From a halophilic archaeon SHRA6 (GTDB taxonomy: Archaea > Halobacteriota > Halobacteria > Halobacteriales > Haloferacaceae), in NCBI GenBank assembly GCA_005239175.1, contig ML241294.1, forward strand, positions 569,275 through 633,274: a stretch of 64,000 nucleotides of DNA, in the 5' to 3' direction. Of this stretch, positions 36,303 through 46,083 are shown piece by piece. The notes beneath the pieces are model-generated. The model saw only the letters and a program-made list of their open reading frames with translations, had not been told where the DNA came from and did no database searches. A program made the translations under genes and the position numbers. How positions within the stretch are numbered: the first letter of the stretch is position 1; each line of letters begins with the position of its first letter.

Positions 36303-36363
36303 CGCCGGACACGATCGAACGTCCCCGCAAGACAGGATTCGATCGTACTCAGACTCAGACACC

Positions 36364-37701
36364 ATGACAGCACACATACCAGACGGGAGCCCGTTCGCTC
36401 CGCATACAACAGCAGACACCGAATCGATGCTCGAGGCGCTCGAGGTCGACACCGAGGCCGATCTGTTCGACATTCCAGCCGACGTCGCATTCGACGGCGA
36501 GTTGGGAATCGACGCCCAGAGTGAGCGGGCAGTGCGAACAGAGCTTGCGGAGATGTTTTCTCAAAACGACTCGCTCACCGAGTTCATGGGACGGGGCCAT
36601 TACAGCACCTACGTCCCCTCGATCGTCGATCACCTCGCCGATCGTGCCGAGTTCATCACGAGCTACACCCAGTATCAACCCGAAATCACGCAAGGATTCC
36701 TGCAGGCGCTGTTCGAGTATCAGTCGATGCTCGTTGAGCTCACCGGCCTGCCGGTCGCGAACTGTTCGATGTACGACGCCGCAACTGCACTCGCAGAGGC
36801 GACCCTGCTCGCCGGGCGGGTCCGCTCGACGACCGGAAATACCGTTCTCGTCCCTGAGACGCTGCGTGCGGGCAAGCGCGCGGTGGTCGAAAACTACGTC
36901 GACGGCGCAGGGATGCAGATCGAGACGTACGGCATGGATGACGGCAACGTGGATCTCGACTCGCTGCGGGCGATCGCTGGCGAGGAAACGGCCGCAGTGT
37001 ACGCCGAGAATCCGACCGTTCGTGGGACCATCGAAGAATCGCTCGACGCGATCGCCGACGTGGCCCACGACAACGAAGGGCTGTTCGTGCTCGGAACGGA
37101 TCTGCTCGCGCTGTCGTTGCTGTCGGAGCCAGCGTCGGTTGGCGCGGACGTGGTCGTCGGCGAGGCCGACGTGTTGGGACTGCCGACGACAGACGGAATG
37201 GGGCTCGGGATCTTTGCGACCAAAGAGACGTTTCTCCGGCAGGTTCCCGGCCGGCTCGTCGGGGCAAGCGAGGACGCCGACGAGCGACGGGCGTACACGC
37301 TGACGCTGCAGACCCGCGAACAGCACATTCGCAAAGAGCGAGCGACCTCAAACATCTGTACGAACCAGGCGTGGGTCGCGCTTCGAGCGGCAATCCACGC
37401 CGCGTGGCTTGGCCCCGAGGGACTGGTTTCGCTCGCAGAAGACAGCGTCCGAAACGCCCAGTCGCTAGCGGCCGAGATCGACGCGCTCACCGGCTACAAA
37501 GCGCCGGTCCACGACCGACACCACTTCCGGGAGTTCGTCGTCCATACCGATCAGCCTGCGGCGGCGATCGCCGGCGAGTTAGCGTCCGAGGGGTTCGCTG
37601 TCCACGTCGTCGGCGAACACGAACTGCAGGTGTGTATCACAGACGTGAATGAGTCCGCGGCCGACGAACTCGTCGCCGCGTTCGAGGAGGTGGCCGTATG
37701 A
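36364..37701 (+). CDS. gcvPA: Glycine dehydrogenase (decarboxylating) subunit 1
   Basis: A 445-residue N-terminal half of the split P protein. [17 protein letters not shown], the [20 protein letters not shown] block and [12 protein letters not shown] are characteristic. The PLP lysine is on the partner subunit. The frame is open upstream, but the ATG at 36364 is chosen because it follows gcvH by 61 bases and starts a typical sequence. It overlaps gcvPB by ATGA. Confidence 0.96.
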   Translation: MTAHIPDGSPFAPHTTADTESMLEALEVDTEADLFDIPADVAFDGELGIDAQSERAVRTELAEMFSQNDSLTEFMGRGHYSTYVPSIVDHLADRAEFITSYTQYQPEITQGFLQALFEYQSMLVELTGLPVANCSMYDAATALAEATLLAGRVRSTTGNTVLVPETLRAGKRAVVENYVDGAGMQIETYGMDDGNVDLDSLRAIAGEETAAVYAENPTVRGTIEESLDAIADVAHDNEGLFVLGTDLLALSLLSEPASVGADVVVGEADVLGLPTTDGMGLGIFATKETFLRQVPGRLVGASEDADERRAYTLTLQTREQHIRKERATSNICTNQAWVALRAAIHAAWLGPEGLVSLAEDSVRNAQSLAAEIDALTGYKAPVHDRHHFREFVVHTDQPAAAIAGELASEGFAVHVVGEHELQVCITDVNESAADELVAAFEEVAV

Positions 37702-39125
37702 TTCACGACCAGGCACGCTACACCCACGACGAGACGAAGCGCGAACCGCTGCTTTCCGAGAAGGACCAGACCACCGTCGAGATCGACGACGACGGGCCAC
37801 TGCCGGCTGATCTCACCCGTGATTCAGTGACGCTGCCATCGCTGTCGGAACCGGAGATCGCCCGCCACTACACCCGACTGTCGCAGATGAACTGGAGCAT
37901 CGAAAGCGGGCCGTACCCGCTTGGCTCCTGTACGATGAAGTACAACCCCAAGTTCACCGAAGACGTCGCCGCCGACCCCAACGCGGCGATTCACCCCGAT
38001 CGAGCCGCCGAGACCGCACAGGGGAACCTCGAACTCCGCTATCGGCTACAGGAGTGTCTCGGGACGATCGGCGGAATGGACGCGGTAACGCTGCAGCCGC
38101 CCGCCGGTGCGGCCGGAGAGTTCACCGGGATCTTGATCGCAAAGGCGTACCACGAACACCACAACAACGACCGCAGCGAGGTCATCATTCCTGCCTCTGC
38201 GCACGGAACCAACTTCGCAACGGCCTCGATGGCCGGCTACGATGTTGTCGAGCTTCCGCCCGGCGAGGACGGCCGTGTTGACCTCGAGGCGCTCGAGGCC
38301 GCTGTCTCAGCGGATACCGCGGCGCTCATGCTGACGAACCCGAACACGATCGGATTGTTCGAACGCGATATCGTCGAAATCGCCGAGATGGTCCACGACG
38401 CCGGCGGGCTCTTGTACTACGACGGCGCGAACCTCAACGCGCTGCTCGGGCGGGCCCGGCCGGGCGACATGGGATTCGACATCATGCACTACAACGTCCA
38501 CAAGACGTTCGCAACCCCGCATGGCGGCGGCGGTCCCGGCGCGGGCCCGGTCGGCGTGGTGTCGGAACTCGAATCCTATCTGCCCACGCCACAGGTCAAA
38601 CAGACAGACAGCGGTGCGTACGAGGAGTTCGAGCCCGAGCGATCGATCGGGAAGGTCCACGGCTTCACCGGCAACTGGCTGGTGTTGATCAAGACGTACG
38701 CGTACATCGCTCGACTCGGCGACGAGGGGCTGTTGGATGCGAGCGCGAAGGCGGTTCTCAACGCGAACTACCTCGCGTCCCAGATAGACTTAGAGATTCC
38801 GTACGGCCCGTTCCACCACGAGTTCGCCGCAACGTCGGGCGATCGCGACGCCGCGGATGTCGCAAAGCGAATGCTCGACTTTGGCGTCCACCCACCGACG
38901 ACCAAGTGGCCCGAAATGGTCCCCGAGGCGATGTTGACCGAACCGACCGAGATCGAAACGAAACGCTCACTCGATTCGCTCGCGGAGGCGTTCAACCGCG
39001 CGTACAGCGACACCGACGAGGCGATCGAATCCGCGCCGAGCCGGACGGCTGCGACCCGGATCGATCAGGCCAGCGCGGCGCGAAACCCCCGGCTGTCGTG
39101 GCACGCCCTCGATTCAGACGAGTAG
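37698..39125 (+). CDS. gcvPB: Glycine dehydrogenase (decarboxylating) subunit 2
   Basis: A 475-residue PLP subunit. The Schiff-base lysine is K269 in [30 protein letters not shown] and [13 protein letters not shown] are further signatures. With GcvPA it decarboxylates glycine. The L protein (lipoamide dehydrogenase) is not in the window. Confidence 0.97.
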   Translation: MIHDQARYTHDETKREPLLSEKDQTTVEIDDDGPLPADLTRDSVTLPSLSEPEIARHYTRLSQMNWSIESGPYPLGSCTMKYNPKFTEDVAADPNAAIHPDRAAETAQGNLELRYRLQECLGTIGGMDAVTLQPPAGAAGEFTGILIAKAYHEHHNNDRSEVIIPASAHGTNFATASMAGYDVVELPPGEDGRVDLEALEAAVSADTAALMLTNPNTIGLFERDIVEIAEMVHDAGGLLYYDGANLNALLGRARPGDMGFDIMHYNVHKTFATPHGGGGPGAGPVGVVSELESYLPTPQVKQTDSGAYEEFEPERSIGKVHGFTGNWLVLIKTYAYIARLGDEGLLDASAKAVLNANYLASQIDLEIPYGPFHHEFAATSGDRDAADVAKRMLDFGVHPPTTKWPEMVPEAMLTEPTEIETKRSLDSLAEAFNRAYSDTDEAIESAPSRTAATRIDQASAARNPRLSWHALDSDE

Positions 39126-39226
39126 TCGGTTGAGCGGGGCGACGGCCAAAGCACAGGGAACCGCAGCCACCGGTCGATGCCGCCGGGGGGTCAACGGTTT
39201 TGTAGGTGCCGGCCGCCGATTGGAGT

Positions 39227-40024
39227 ATGGATCTCGAACTCGACGGAAACGTCGCACTCGTTACCGCATCCAGCCGCGGGCTTGGCAACGCATCCGCACG
39301 CGCACTCGTCCGCGAGGGCGCGAACGTCGTGATCAACGGTCGCGACGAGACGACACTCGAGGAGGCAGCCACGGACCTCCGCGAGGAGGCCGCTGGCGAC
39401 GCCGAAGTTGTGGCTGTACCGGGCGATCTGACCAATGCAGATGATATCGAGACGCTCGTTGAGACGCCGATCGATCGGTTCGGCCGACTCGATCACCTCG
39501 TCACCTCTGCGGGCGGTCCCCCGAGCGGCCCGTTCCTCGAAACGGACGACGAGGACTGGTATGACGCGTACGATCTACTCGTGATGAGCGTCGTCCGGCT
39601 GTGTCGGGCTGCTGCAGAGCCGCTCGCGGCCGACGACGGCGGGACGATCGTCAACATCACCTCCCGAAGCGTCAAGGAAGCGATCGACTCGCTCGTGTTG
39701 TCGAACTCAGTGCGGATGAGCGTGATCGGGCTTGAAAAGACGCTGTCGTTGGAGCTCGCCCCGGATGTGCGCGCCAACGCGGTGCTTCCGGGCTCACACG
39801 AAACGTCGCGGATCCGTGATCTGATTGAGCAGGCGATCGAGCGTGGTGAGTACGACAGCTACGAGGAAGGGCTGGCTGACTGGGGCGCGTCGAACCCGCT
39901 GGGACGCATCGGCGATCCAATGGAACTCGGGAACACGGTCGCGTTTCTCTCGTCGCCGAAGTCCGGCTACATCAACGGCCAGTCGATCGTGATCGACGGC
40001 GGCAGCGGCGGGTCAAATCTGTAG
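39227..40024 (+). CDS. Short-chain dehydrogenase family protein with altered active site
   Basis: A 265-residue Rossmann protein with TASSRGLG (cofactor loop, about 13-20), the LVTSAGGP strand and the C-terminal PMELGNTVAFLSSPKSGYINGQ of classical SDRs. By spacing, the catalytic Ser is S146 (NITSRS), but the Tyr position 13 residues later is S159 and the Lys position is R163 (LSNSVRMSV). This variant exists in other SDRs, so it need not be a dead enzyme. The ATG at 39227 is chosen. It is followed by cupin and FAH genes. Confidence 0.9.
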   Translation: MDLELDGNVALVTASSRGLGNASARALVREGANVVINGRDETTLEEAATDLREEAAGDAEVVAVPGDLTNADDIETLVETPIDRFGRLDHLVTSAGGPPSGPFLETDDEDWYDAYDLLVMSVVRLCRAAAEPLAADDGGTIVNITSRSVKEAIDSLVLSNSVRMSVIGLEKTLSLELAPDVRANAVLPGSHETSRIRDLIEQAIERGEYDSYEEGLADWGASNPLGRIGDPMELGNTVAFLSSPKSGYINGQSIVIDGGSGGSNL

Positions 40025-40115
40025 GCTACTTGTATCAACCGCAGCGGTTGCTGGCGTGAGGATTCCAGTGTGCCGGCGCCGCAACCGATTTGTTTGGTCC
40101 CTGTGAGGGTCGGGT

Positions 40116-40463
40116 ATGGAACACGTTCCCTTCGACGACGCGGAGACGTACGAACCCGAGGAGGGTTGGGGCCGAGCCGCACTGGCAGGCAGTGATGCCT
40201 TCTCCTTCGAGTGGTTCGAAAAGCCACCGGGACATAGTTCACCGATGCACGACCACGAAAATGAGCAAGTCTGTGTCTGTCTGCAAGGCGAGTTGACCAT
40301 CCACACCGAAACGGAGACAGTGACGCTCGAACAGTACGATTCGGTCCATCTGGAGGCGTGGGAGGCCCACCGCGTCGAGAACACCGGCGAAACGACCGCG
40401 ATCGGCCTCGATGTCTTCGCGCCAGGACGATCGTTCGACTTCTGGACCGACAAGACGGAGTGA
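40116..40463 (+). CDS. Cupin domain protein
   Basis: A 115-residue single cupin domain. Metal-site residues lie in SPMHDHENEQVCVCLQGEL (two His, one Glu) and in LEAWEAHRVENTG (His). Such proteins may bind a metal and sugar-like or aromatic ligand. Its stop TGA overlaps the ATG of the FAH gene (TGATG). Confidence 0.9.
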   Translation: MEHVPFDDAETYEPEEGWGRAALAGSDAFSFEWFEKPPGHSSPMHDHENEQVCVCLQGELTIHTETETVTLEQYDSVHLEAWEAHRVENTGETTAIGLDVFAPGRSFDFWTDKTE

Positions 40464-41278
40464 TGGCCCGAACGATTCGATTTGGCCGAACGATCGACGG
40501 TCGACGCGTCGTCGGTGACGGCGAGGGATTCGTTCCGGTGTCGGCGGTGCTGCCCGGTGTGACAAGTATTGTCGCCGCCGCGCGGAACGCAGACGCGATC
40601 GACATTGACGCAGCACCAGCCGAGCGGATTCCAGCCACCGCGCTGTCGTTCGGGACGCCGTTCGAGCCGCGTAAGCTGTGGGGGATTGGATTGAACTACG
40701 CCGATCACGCCGCAGACCTCAAAGAGACGACCCCCGATGAGCCGGCGAGCTTCCTGAAACCGCACACGGCGATCGCCCCGCCAGATGGCCCGATCCGGTT
40801 GCCCGACGTGAGCGATCGCGTCACGGCCGAGGCTGAACTCGGGGTCGTGATTGGCCACACCTGCTCGCACGTAACTCCAGACCGCGTGTCGGACGTGATC
40901 GCTGGGTTTGTCCCCGTGATCGATATGACCGCAGAGGACATCCTCGAGCGAAACCCGCGGTTTTTGACCCGCGCAAAGAGCTTTGACTCGTTTTTTATTT
41001 TCGGACCACATCTCGTCGTGCCGTCCTCGGGCGCTGGCGTGGTTTCAGCCGACACGATGGTTCGCACCGAGATCAACGGCGAGACGATCGCCGAGAACAC
41101 GATCGACCACATGCGGCATTCGCCCGCCGAGCTGGTCGCGTTTCACTCTCGGGGCATGACGCTCGAACCGGGCGACGTGATCTCGACTGGCACGCCAGGT
41201 GCAGGGGTGATCCGATCGGGCGATCGCATTCGGGCGATCGTCTCCGGAGTTGGCGAACTCGATGCGATCGTCAAGTAA
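40463..41278 (+). CDS. Fumarylacetoacetate hydrolase (FAH) family protein
   Basis: A 271-residue FAH-fold hydrolase/isomerase with GIGLNYADHA, EAELGVVIGH and GDVISTGTPGAG. The metal site carboxylates lie in the middle of that block. The family cleaves or decarboxylates 2-oxo acids from sugar-acid or aromatic catabolism. Coupled to the cupin gene and near the SDR gene, it may belong to one catabolic unit. Its substrate is unknown. Confidence 0.9.
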   Translation: MARTIRFGRTIDGRRVVGDGEGFVPVSAVLPGVTSIVAAARNADAIDIDAAPAERIPATALSFGTPFEPRKLWGIGLNYADHAADLKETTPDEPASFLKPHTAIAPPDGPIRLPDVSDRVTAEAELGVVIGHTCSHVTPDRVSDVIAGFVPVIDMTAEDILERNPRFLTRAKSFDSFFIFGPHLVVPSSGAGVVSADTMVRTEINGETIAENTIDHMRHSPAELVAFHSRGMTLEPGDVISTGTPGAGVIRSGDRIRAIVSGVGELDAIVK

Positions 41279-41313
41279 TCAGTACGATCGTTCAGTGAAC
41301 TCGCCACAGCAGT

Positions 41314-41838
41314 TTAACAGCGCTCGTACTCGACAAACGAAAAGCCGTCACGATCGTCGCGCGCTGCTTCAGTAAATTCCGTCTCGTCGAACTCGGGAAA
41401 TCTTGTGTCGCCGTCGTAGGCCGACTCGATTTCGGTAATGACGAGCCGATCGGCCCGATCGAAGAACTGCTCGTAGACGGTGCCGCCACCGATCACGAAC
41501 AGCCGTTCACTGTCCATTTCTCGTGCGGCTTCGAGTGCGTTGTCGATCGACTCGACGACAATCACATCGTCGGGGACAGCCGGATCGCTGCGACTCAATA
41601 CGATGTTGGTTCGACCCGGAAGCGGGCCGTCGATCGCACGCTCGATGCTCTGGTACGTCCGTCTGCCCATCACGACGGGATGACCCATCGTCGTCTGCTT
41701 GAAGTGCGTGAGGTCCTCGGGGAGGTGCCACGGCATCTCGCCGTCGACGCCGATCACACCGTTTTCGGCGACGGCTGCGATGAGGACAATTTCGGGATCG
41801 TCTGTCGTGGCTGCCTCATCTGTGGAGTCCGTGCTCAT
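41314..41838 (-). CDS. folA: Dihydrofolate reductase
   Basis: A 174-residue DHFR with the N-terminal IAAVAENGVIGVDGEMPWHL, TTMGHPVVMGRRTYQSI and LFVIGGGTVYEQF. It regenerates tetrahydrofolate from the dihydrofolate produced by thymidylate synthase. Its ATG overlaps the stop of thyA (ATGA), so the two are coupled. Confidence 0.96.
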   Translation of the reverse strand: MSTDSTDEAATTDDPEIVLIAAVAENGVIGVDGEMPWHLPEDLTHFKQTTMGHPVVMGRRTYQSIERAIDGPLPGRTNIVLSRSDPAVPDDVIVVESIDNALEAAREMDSERLFVIGGGTVYEQFFDRADRLVITEIESAYDGDTRFPEFDETEFTEAARDDRDGFSFVEYERC

Positions 41839-42845
41839 TCAGCGACTCCAAAGTCGATCGCAGCAGCCGGATCGTACCCCTGTAGTCGAATGTTCTCAAA
41901 GCGGAGGTCCGACAGGGGGACGTCATCGACCTCGATCGTCGGGCGCTCACGCGGCGTCCGCGAACACTGGGTGAGAAGCCCAGGGACGTGATCGAGCGGA
42001 TTCCCGTACGGTCCGGTGTCACCCGCAGGCGCGGTCTCGTCGATCCACGCGCGGACGTCGAGATAGTCTGCTGGGTCGTCGACTGCGGCGACGCGGTCGC
42101 GCAGTTCCCCGAGGTGCTCGCCGTACCATGCGCCGCGATCGCCGGCCCCGCAATAGACGTGTGCGTCGACGATCGAGTGGCCGAACGTTCCGACCGCAAA
42201 GCCAGTCTCGTTGGCCACAACGTGCGTCAAAAGCGCGTAGGCCGCGATATTGAACGGGATCCCGAGCGCGATGTCACCCGATCGCTGGGTGAGATGGCAG
42301 TTGAGCCGATCGCCTTGGACGTTGAACACGAACGTATAGTGACACGGTGGCAGCGTCGAGACGGCCGCGTTCGCCGGATGCCAAGCGTTGACGACGAGCC
42401 GTCGGGAATTGGGCTGCTCGTGCAGGGTGTCAATGACGTAGCCGAGTTGGTCGAACGTCCCGTCGGCGTTGAGCCAGCGGTTGTCCGCCTCCGCCCAGCT
42501 CTCGCCGTCGAGGCGATCGTCTGCCGGTGGAACCGGGTACCGCCGCCAGAACCGACCGTAGGCGGTGTCGAGCCGTCCCTCCGCGTCGGCCCACGAGTCC
42601 CAGATGCTCGTTTCCTCCCGAAGCGATCGGATGTGTTCCTCTCCGGAGAGATACCACAGAAACTCGTGGATAAGCGAGTTCCACCGAGACCCTGAGAGGT
42701 CTTTGGTCGTGACCAGCGGGTACCCCTCCTGCAGGTCGATCCGGTAGCTGTGACTGAATGAGGAAATTGTATCCACACCGGTGCGGTTCGGCTTGTGCGT
42801 TCCCCCCGAGAGGACGTCGGTGATGAGGTCCAGGTATTGGCGCAT
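41835..42845 (-). CDS. thyA: Thymidylate synthase
   Basis: A 336-residue ThyA. The catalytic Cys is C168 in STLPPCHYTF, and HLTQRSGDIALGIPFNIA is the substrate-binding block. It methylates dUMP with methylenetetrahydrofolate. An insert around residues 85-130 is longer than in E. coli. It heads the thyA-folA operon. Confidence 0.97.
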   Translation of the reverse strand: MRQYLDLITDVLSGGTHKPNRTGVDTISSFSHSYRIDLQEGYPLVTTKDLSGSRWNSLIHEFLWYLSGEEHIRSLREETSIWDSWADAEGRLDTAYGRFWRRYPVPPADDRLDGESWAEADNRWLNADGTFDQLGYVIDTLHEQPNSRRLVVNAWHPANAAVSTLPPCHYTFVFNVQGDRLNCHLTQRSGDIALGIPFNIAAYALLTHVVANETGFAVGTFGHSIVDAHVYCGAGDRGAWYGEHLGELRDRVAAVDDPADYLDVRAWIDETAPAGDTGPYGNPLDHVPGLLTQCSRTPRERPTIEVDDVPLSDLRFENIRLQGYDPAAAIDFGVAE

Positions 42846-42935
42846 AGGGCTGGTGTTCGATCGAAGGGAGCGGAGGCTAATAATGGCTCACTTATTTTCG
42901 AAACAGTTCCGCCGATCGCTGTTTCGCTGTCCACG

Positions 42936-43035
42936 TGCACTGAGACACTCATCGGAAATATGCACTGAGACACTCACCGGAAAGATGTACTAAGACACTC
43001 ATCGGAAATATGCACTAAGAATCTCACCGAAAAAT
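42936..43035. repeat. Four 25-base tandem repeats
   Basis: Four head-to-tail copies of 25 bases at 42936-42960, 42961-42985, 42986-43010 and 43011-43035. Each starts tgcactgagacactca or a near variant and contains caccgg/catcgg plus aaata. The first three differ at a handful of positions; the last is the most divergent. They lie upstream of thyA and beyond the 3' end of the aconitase gene. No ORF or hairpin explains them. Confidence 0.85.
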
Positions 43036-43116
43036 AGATCGTAGCGAGGCAGCAAAATAGCAAGAGACCGATCGGCTACTGCGGCCGATCAGGGGAGACG
43101 TCTCTAGGAGACTGGA

Positions 43117-45090
43117 TCAGTCGTCGGCGGGTGCGGCGCCGCCGGAGGTGTCGTACTGCGCTTTCGTCCACGACAGCTTGCCGCCCGCCGCGAGGATGTC
43201 GCGCTCGCGATCGGAGGCATCGAGCGTCGCGGTGAACTCCCAGTCGTCGTTGACGCGGACGGTGAACTCTTCGGCACCACTGCGGACGCCCTCGCCGACA
43301 TCGTCGAGAATTTCGAGGTCGTCGCCTTGGTCGATCTGCTCGTAGGTTTCTTTGTCGATCGTCAGCGGGACGAGCCCGAAGTTGAACAGGTTCGCCTTGT
43401 GGATCCGCGCGAACGATTGGGCGAACACGCCCTCGATCCCGAGGTACATCGGACACAGCGCCGCGTGCTCACGCGAGGAGCCCTGTCCGTAGTTCTCGCC
43501 GGCGACGAGGAAGCCACCGTCGGAGGCCATCGCGCGGTCAGCGAAGGTGTCGTCAACACGGCTCAGCGTGAACTCCGAAAGCTTCGCGATGTTCGAGCGG
43601 AACTTCAGGATGTCCGCGGTCGCTGGAATGATGTGGTCGGTGGTGATGTTGTCGTCCATCTTCAACAGCGCCTCACCGGACAGCTCCGACTCCAGTTCGC
43701 CCTTCAGCGGCACATCGCCGATGTTGGGCCCTTTGATGAGTTCGTCGTCGATCGCGTTCTCGGGTCTGATGAGATCGGCTTTCGAGCCGTCGTACTTCTC
43801 GGGGAGTTCGAGACCGGGTGCCTCGAGATCGCCGAGTTCCTCGGCGAGATCCCGTGGATCGACGATTTCGCCGGTCAGTGCCGCGGCGGCAGCGACCTCT
43901 GGCGAACTGAGATAGACGTTGTCGTCTTCGATGCCCGATCGGCCCTCGAAGTTGCGGTTGAACGTCCGCACCGAGACCGAATCGGAGGCGGGAACGTGTC
44001 CGATACCGATACACGCACCACACGTCGCTTCCGAGAAGTTCACGCCAGCGGCCATCATCTCGGCAACCCAGCCCTGTCGGGCCAGCATCTCAGAGGCCTG
44101 TTTCGAGCCGGGCGCGACGATCATCTCGGTGTGTTTGGCGATCTCCCGTCCTTCGACCATCTTTGCGGCCGGGAGGACATCCTCGTAGGCACCGTTCGTA
44201 CAGGAGCCAACAATGACCTGCTCAACGCGCTCGCCAGCAACCTCGCCAACGGGAACGACCTTGTCGGGCATGCTCGGACACGCGATGAGCGGTTCGAGCT
44301 CCGAGAGATCGATGACGATCTCGTCGGCGTACTCGGCGTCGTCGTCGGGCTCCAGCGGCACGTAGACATCTTCTCGGTCGACGCGTTCGAGGTAATCGCG
44401 AGTCTGCTCGTCGCTCGGGAAAATAGAGGAGGTCGCACCGAGCTCGGTACCCATGTTAGTGATCGTCATCCGCTCGGGTGCAGTGAGCGTCTCGACGCCT
44501 GGGCCGGTGTATTCGAAGATTTTTCCGACGCCGCCTTTCACCGAGAGCCGCCGCAGCATCTCGAGGATGACGTCTTTCGCGGTCGCCCACTCTTCGAGTT
44601 CGCCCTCAAGGCGAACGTTGACGATCTCGGGCATCTCGACGTAGTACGGGCCACCGCCCATCGCCACAGAAATGTCGAGCCCGCCCGCACCGATCGCAAG
44701 CTGACCGAGGCCGCCGGGGGTCGGCGTGTGACTGTCGGAACCGAGCAGCGTCTTCCCGGGGGCGGCAAAGTTCTCGCGGTGGACGTTGTGACAAATACCG
44801 TTGCCCGGCCGTGAGAAGTGTGCGCCGTAGGTACCCGCAGCCGATCGGAGGAAGCGGTGATCGTCAGTGTTCTTGAAGTCGAACTGGTAGGTCTGGTGGT
44901 CACAGTACTGTGCCGCCAGCTCCGTCTGGACCTCGTCGAGATCAAGCGCTTCGAACTGGAGCCAGACGAGGGTTCCAGTCGTATCTTGGGTGAGCGTCTG
45001 ATCGATCTCAATGCCGATCTCCTCACCAGGGGTGAGTTCTCCCTCGATGAGATGATCGGAGAGAATTTTTTCCGTTATCGTTTGTCCCAT
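43117..45090 (-). CDS. acn: Aconitate hydratase
   Basis: A 657-residue aconitase. The [4Fe-4S] cluster cysteines are in IVGSCTNGAYED and EATCGACIGIGH, and SRP/HTPTPGGLGQ motifs are visible. It isomerises citrate to isocitrate in the TCA cycle. Length is normal for the single-chain archaeal type. The ATG at 45090 is chosen; the extension in the longer frame is non-acidic, and the TATA-like element lies 26-33 bases upstream of this start. Confidence 0.96.
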   Translation of the reverse strand: MGQTITEKILSDHLIEGELTPGEEIGIEIDQTLTQDTTGTLVWLQFEALDLDEVQTELAAQYCDHQTYQFDFKNTDDHRFLRSAAGTYGAHFSRPGNGICHNVHRENFAAPGKTLLGSDSHTPTPGGLGQLAIGAGGLDISVAMGGGPYYVEMPEIVNVRLEGELEEWATAKDVILEMLRRLSVKGGVGKIFEYTGPGVETLTAPERMTITNMGTELGATSSIFPSDEQTRDYLERVDREDVYVPLEPDDDAEYADEIVIDLSELEPLIACPSMPDKVVPVGEVAGERVEQVIVGSCTNGAYEDVLPAAKMVEGREIAKHTEMIVAPGSKQASEMLARQGWVAEMMAAGVNFSEATCGACIGIGHVPASDSVSVRTFNRNFEGRSGIEDDNVYLSSPEVAAAAALTGEIVDPRDLAEELGDLEAPGLELPEKYDGSKADLIRPENAIDDELIKGPNIGDVPLKGELESELSGEALLKMDDNITTDHIIPATADILKFRSNIAKLSEFTLSRVDDTFADRAMASDGGFLVAGENYGQGSSREHAALCPMYLGIEGVFAQSFARIHKANLFNFGLVPLTIDKETYEQIDQGDDLEILDDVGEGVRSGAEEFTVRVNDDWEFTATLDASDRERDILAAGGKLSWTKAQYDTSGGAAPADD

Positions 45091-45115
45091 AACATTCGTT
45101 GGTCGATCCTCACCG

Positions 45116-45123
45116 AATATAAA
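45116..45123 (-). promoter_or_regulatory. TATA-like element of the aconitase gene
   Basis: On the minus strand tttatatt lies 26-33 bases upstream of the aconitase ATG, a normal haloarchaeal spacing. Confidence 0.55.
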
Positions 45124-45391
45124 TCCCGCGTGTTCGCTACCGGAAGACCATGTAGAATTCGGCAAAAATACGCCAGAGCGTCGCTACAAGCGTATAATGG
45201 CACATAGGACATATGCAGAATATGAGGATCAAAACAGTTACTTACATACGCAATTCACCGAAAGAATTTAATCTGCCGCTGTATTACCTCTATGGCAATC
45301 TATTATGATGTGAATCCAGCTGTCAACCGAGAGAGTCGCGATCAGTGCTCACTTGTCGACCGACACCGTTTTGAGCCATTCGGCGACTCCA
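45124..45391. other. Divergent intergenic region, no gene seen
   Basis: About 300 bases separate the divergent aconitase and dUTPase-like starts (45091-45397 in full). The middle is AT-rich (ctattatgatg, tgcagaatatgagg). No convincing ORF, tRNA or repeat is visible. Confidence 0.5.
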
Positions 45392-45397
45392 ATGGGT

Positions 45398-45862
45398 ATG
45401 TTCAGAGCCGGTTCATTCGTCGCCGCACAGCTCGATTCGATCGACGAGACACAGCGTCAGCCGAACGGCGTCGACCTGACTGTCGAGGCGATCTACACCC
45501 AAGAAACGCCAGGGCGGATTGAGACGGGGGGAAAGACGATCGGCGATCGGTCCCCAGTGCCAACCGAGGAGGGAACGTTTCGGCTCGAACCGGGCGGTTA
45601 CGTTGCCCAATACGCCGAAACCGTACGGATTCCAGACGAGCACATTGGGTTTGTGTATCCGCGATCGACGCTCATGCGTAACTCCTGTATGCTTCACACC
45701 GCGGTTTGGGACGCCGGCTACGAGGGTAAAGGCGAGGGGCTGCTCGAAGTGCATCATCCGATCGAGATCGAACAGGGCGCACGGATCGCTCAATTGGTCC
45801 TCGCGGCGGCCGATCACGATGGCACCTACGAGGGATCGTATCAGGGCGAGCGAGTTGATTGA
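45398..45862 (+). CDS. dUTPase/dCTP deaminase family protein
   Basis: About 154 residues from ATG 45398 (45392 is an alternative). PRSTLMRNSCMLHT and VWDAGYEGKGEGLLEVH correspond to the dCTP-deaminase/dUTPase fold motifs (SRSS.AR; DAGYxG). It probably hydrolyses dUTP or deaminates dCTP to supply dUMP to thyA. gttttga at about 45368 is a candidate TATA element for leaderless transcription. Confidence 0.85.
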   Translation: MFRAGSFVAAQLDSIDETQRQPNGVDLTVEAIYTQETPGRIETGGKTIGDRSPVPTEEGTFRLEPGGYVAQYAETVRIPDEHIGFVYPRSTLMRNSCMLHTAVWDAGYEGKGEGLLEVHHPIEIEQGARIAQLVLAAADHDGTYEGSYQGERVD

Positions 45863-45863
45863 A

Positions 45864-45998
45864 GCGCAACTGGCGATTGGTGGTGGTGTGCGATCGGTGG
45901 TAGTGTGCGATCGATCGCTTCGACGATCGGGAAGAATCTTCGATCGGGAGGAACCTGCGATCGGCGATGGTCTGCGATCGGTGGGAGTGTGCGATCGG
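45864..45998. repeat. Array with 17-base periodicity around cgatcgg
   Basis: Immediately after the dUTPase-like stop, the motif cgatcgg (first copy cgattgg) recurs every 17 bases, with one 16-base step. Motif copies end at about 45880, 45897, 45914, 45930, 45947, 45964, 45981 and 45998. Spacer bases between copies vary (tggtggtgtg, gaagaatctt, gaggaacctg). It is an imperfect tandem repeat of about eight units. Confidence 0.85.
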
Positions 45999-46015
45999 GT
46001 GAGGAGAGGACAATT

Positions 46016-46079
46016 CGGGCTGGGAGGGAGTTGAACCACGATCGCTCGCTGCCGCTCGCTCTCTGATTCAACTCCCTCC
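46016..46079. repeat. Duplicated tRNA-Lys 3'-end fragment with inverted partial copy
   Basis: Bases 46016-46037 equal 46117-46138, the 3' end and T-arm of the tRNA-Lys gene, 22 of 22. A partial inverted copy lies at 46067-46079 (ttcaactccctcc), complementary to 46023-46035. It looks like an attachment-site-like remnant left by integration beside a tRNA gene, or a slippage duplication. Confidence 0.7.
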
Positions 46080-46083
46080 GTAG

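Noticed and set aside
42936-43035. CRISPR array
   Set aside because: Copies are contiguous 25-base direct repeats with no unique spacers and no cas genes nearby.
43327-44814. 495-codon plus-strand frame across aconitase
   Set aside because: Antisense shadow caused by the GC-rich codon pattern of the aconitase gene.
45864-45998. CRISPR array
   Set aside because: 17-base period with only ~10 bases between the conserved cores; too short for spacers.
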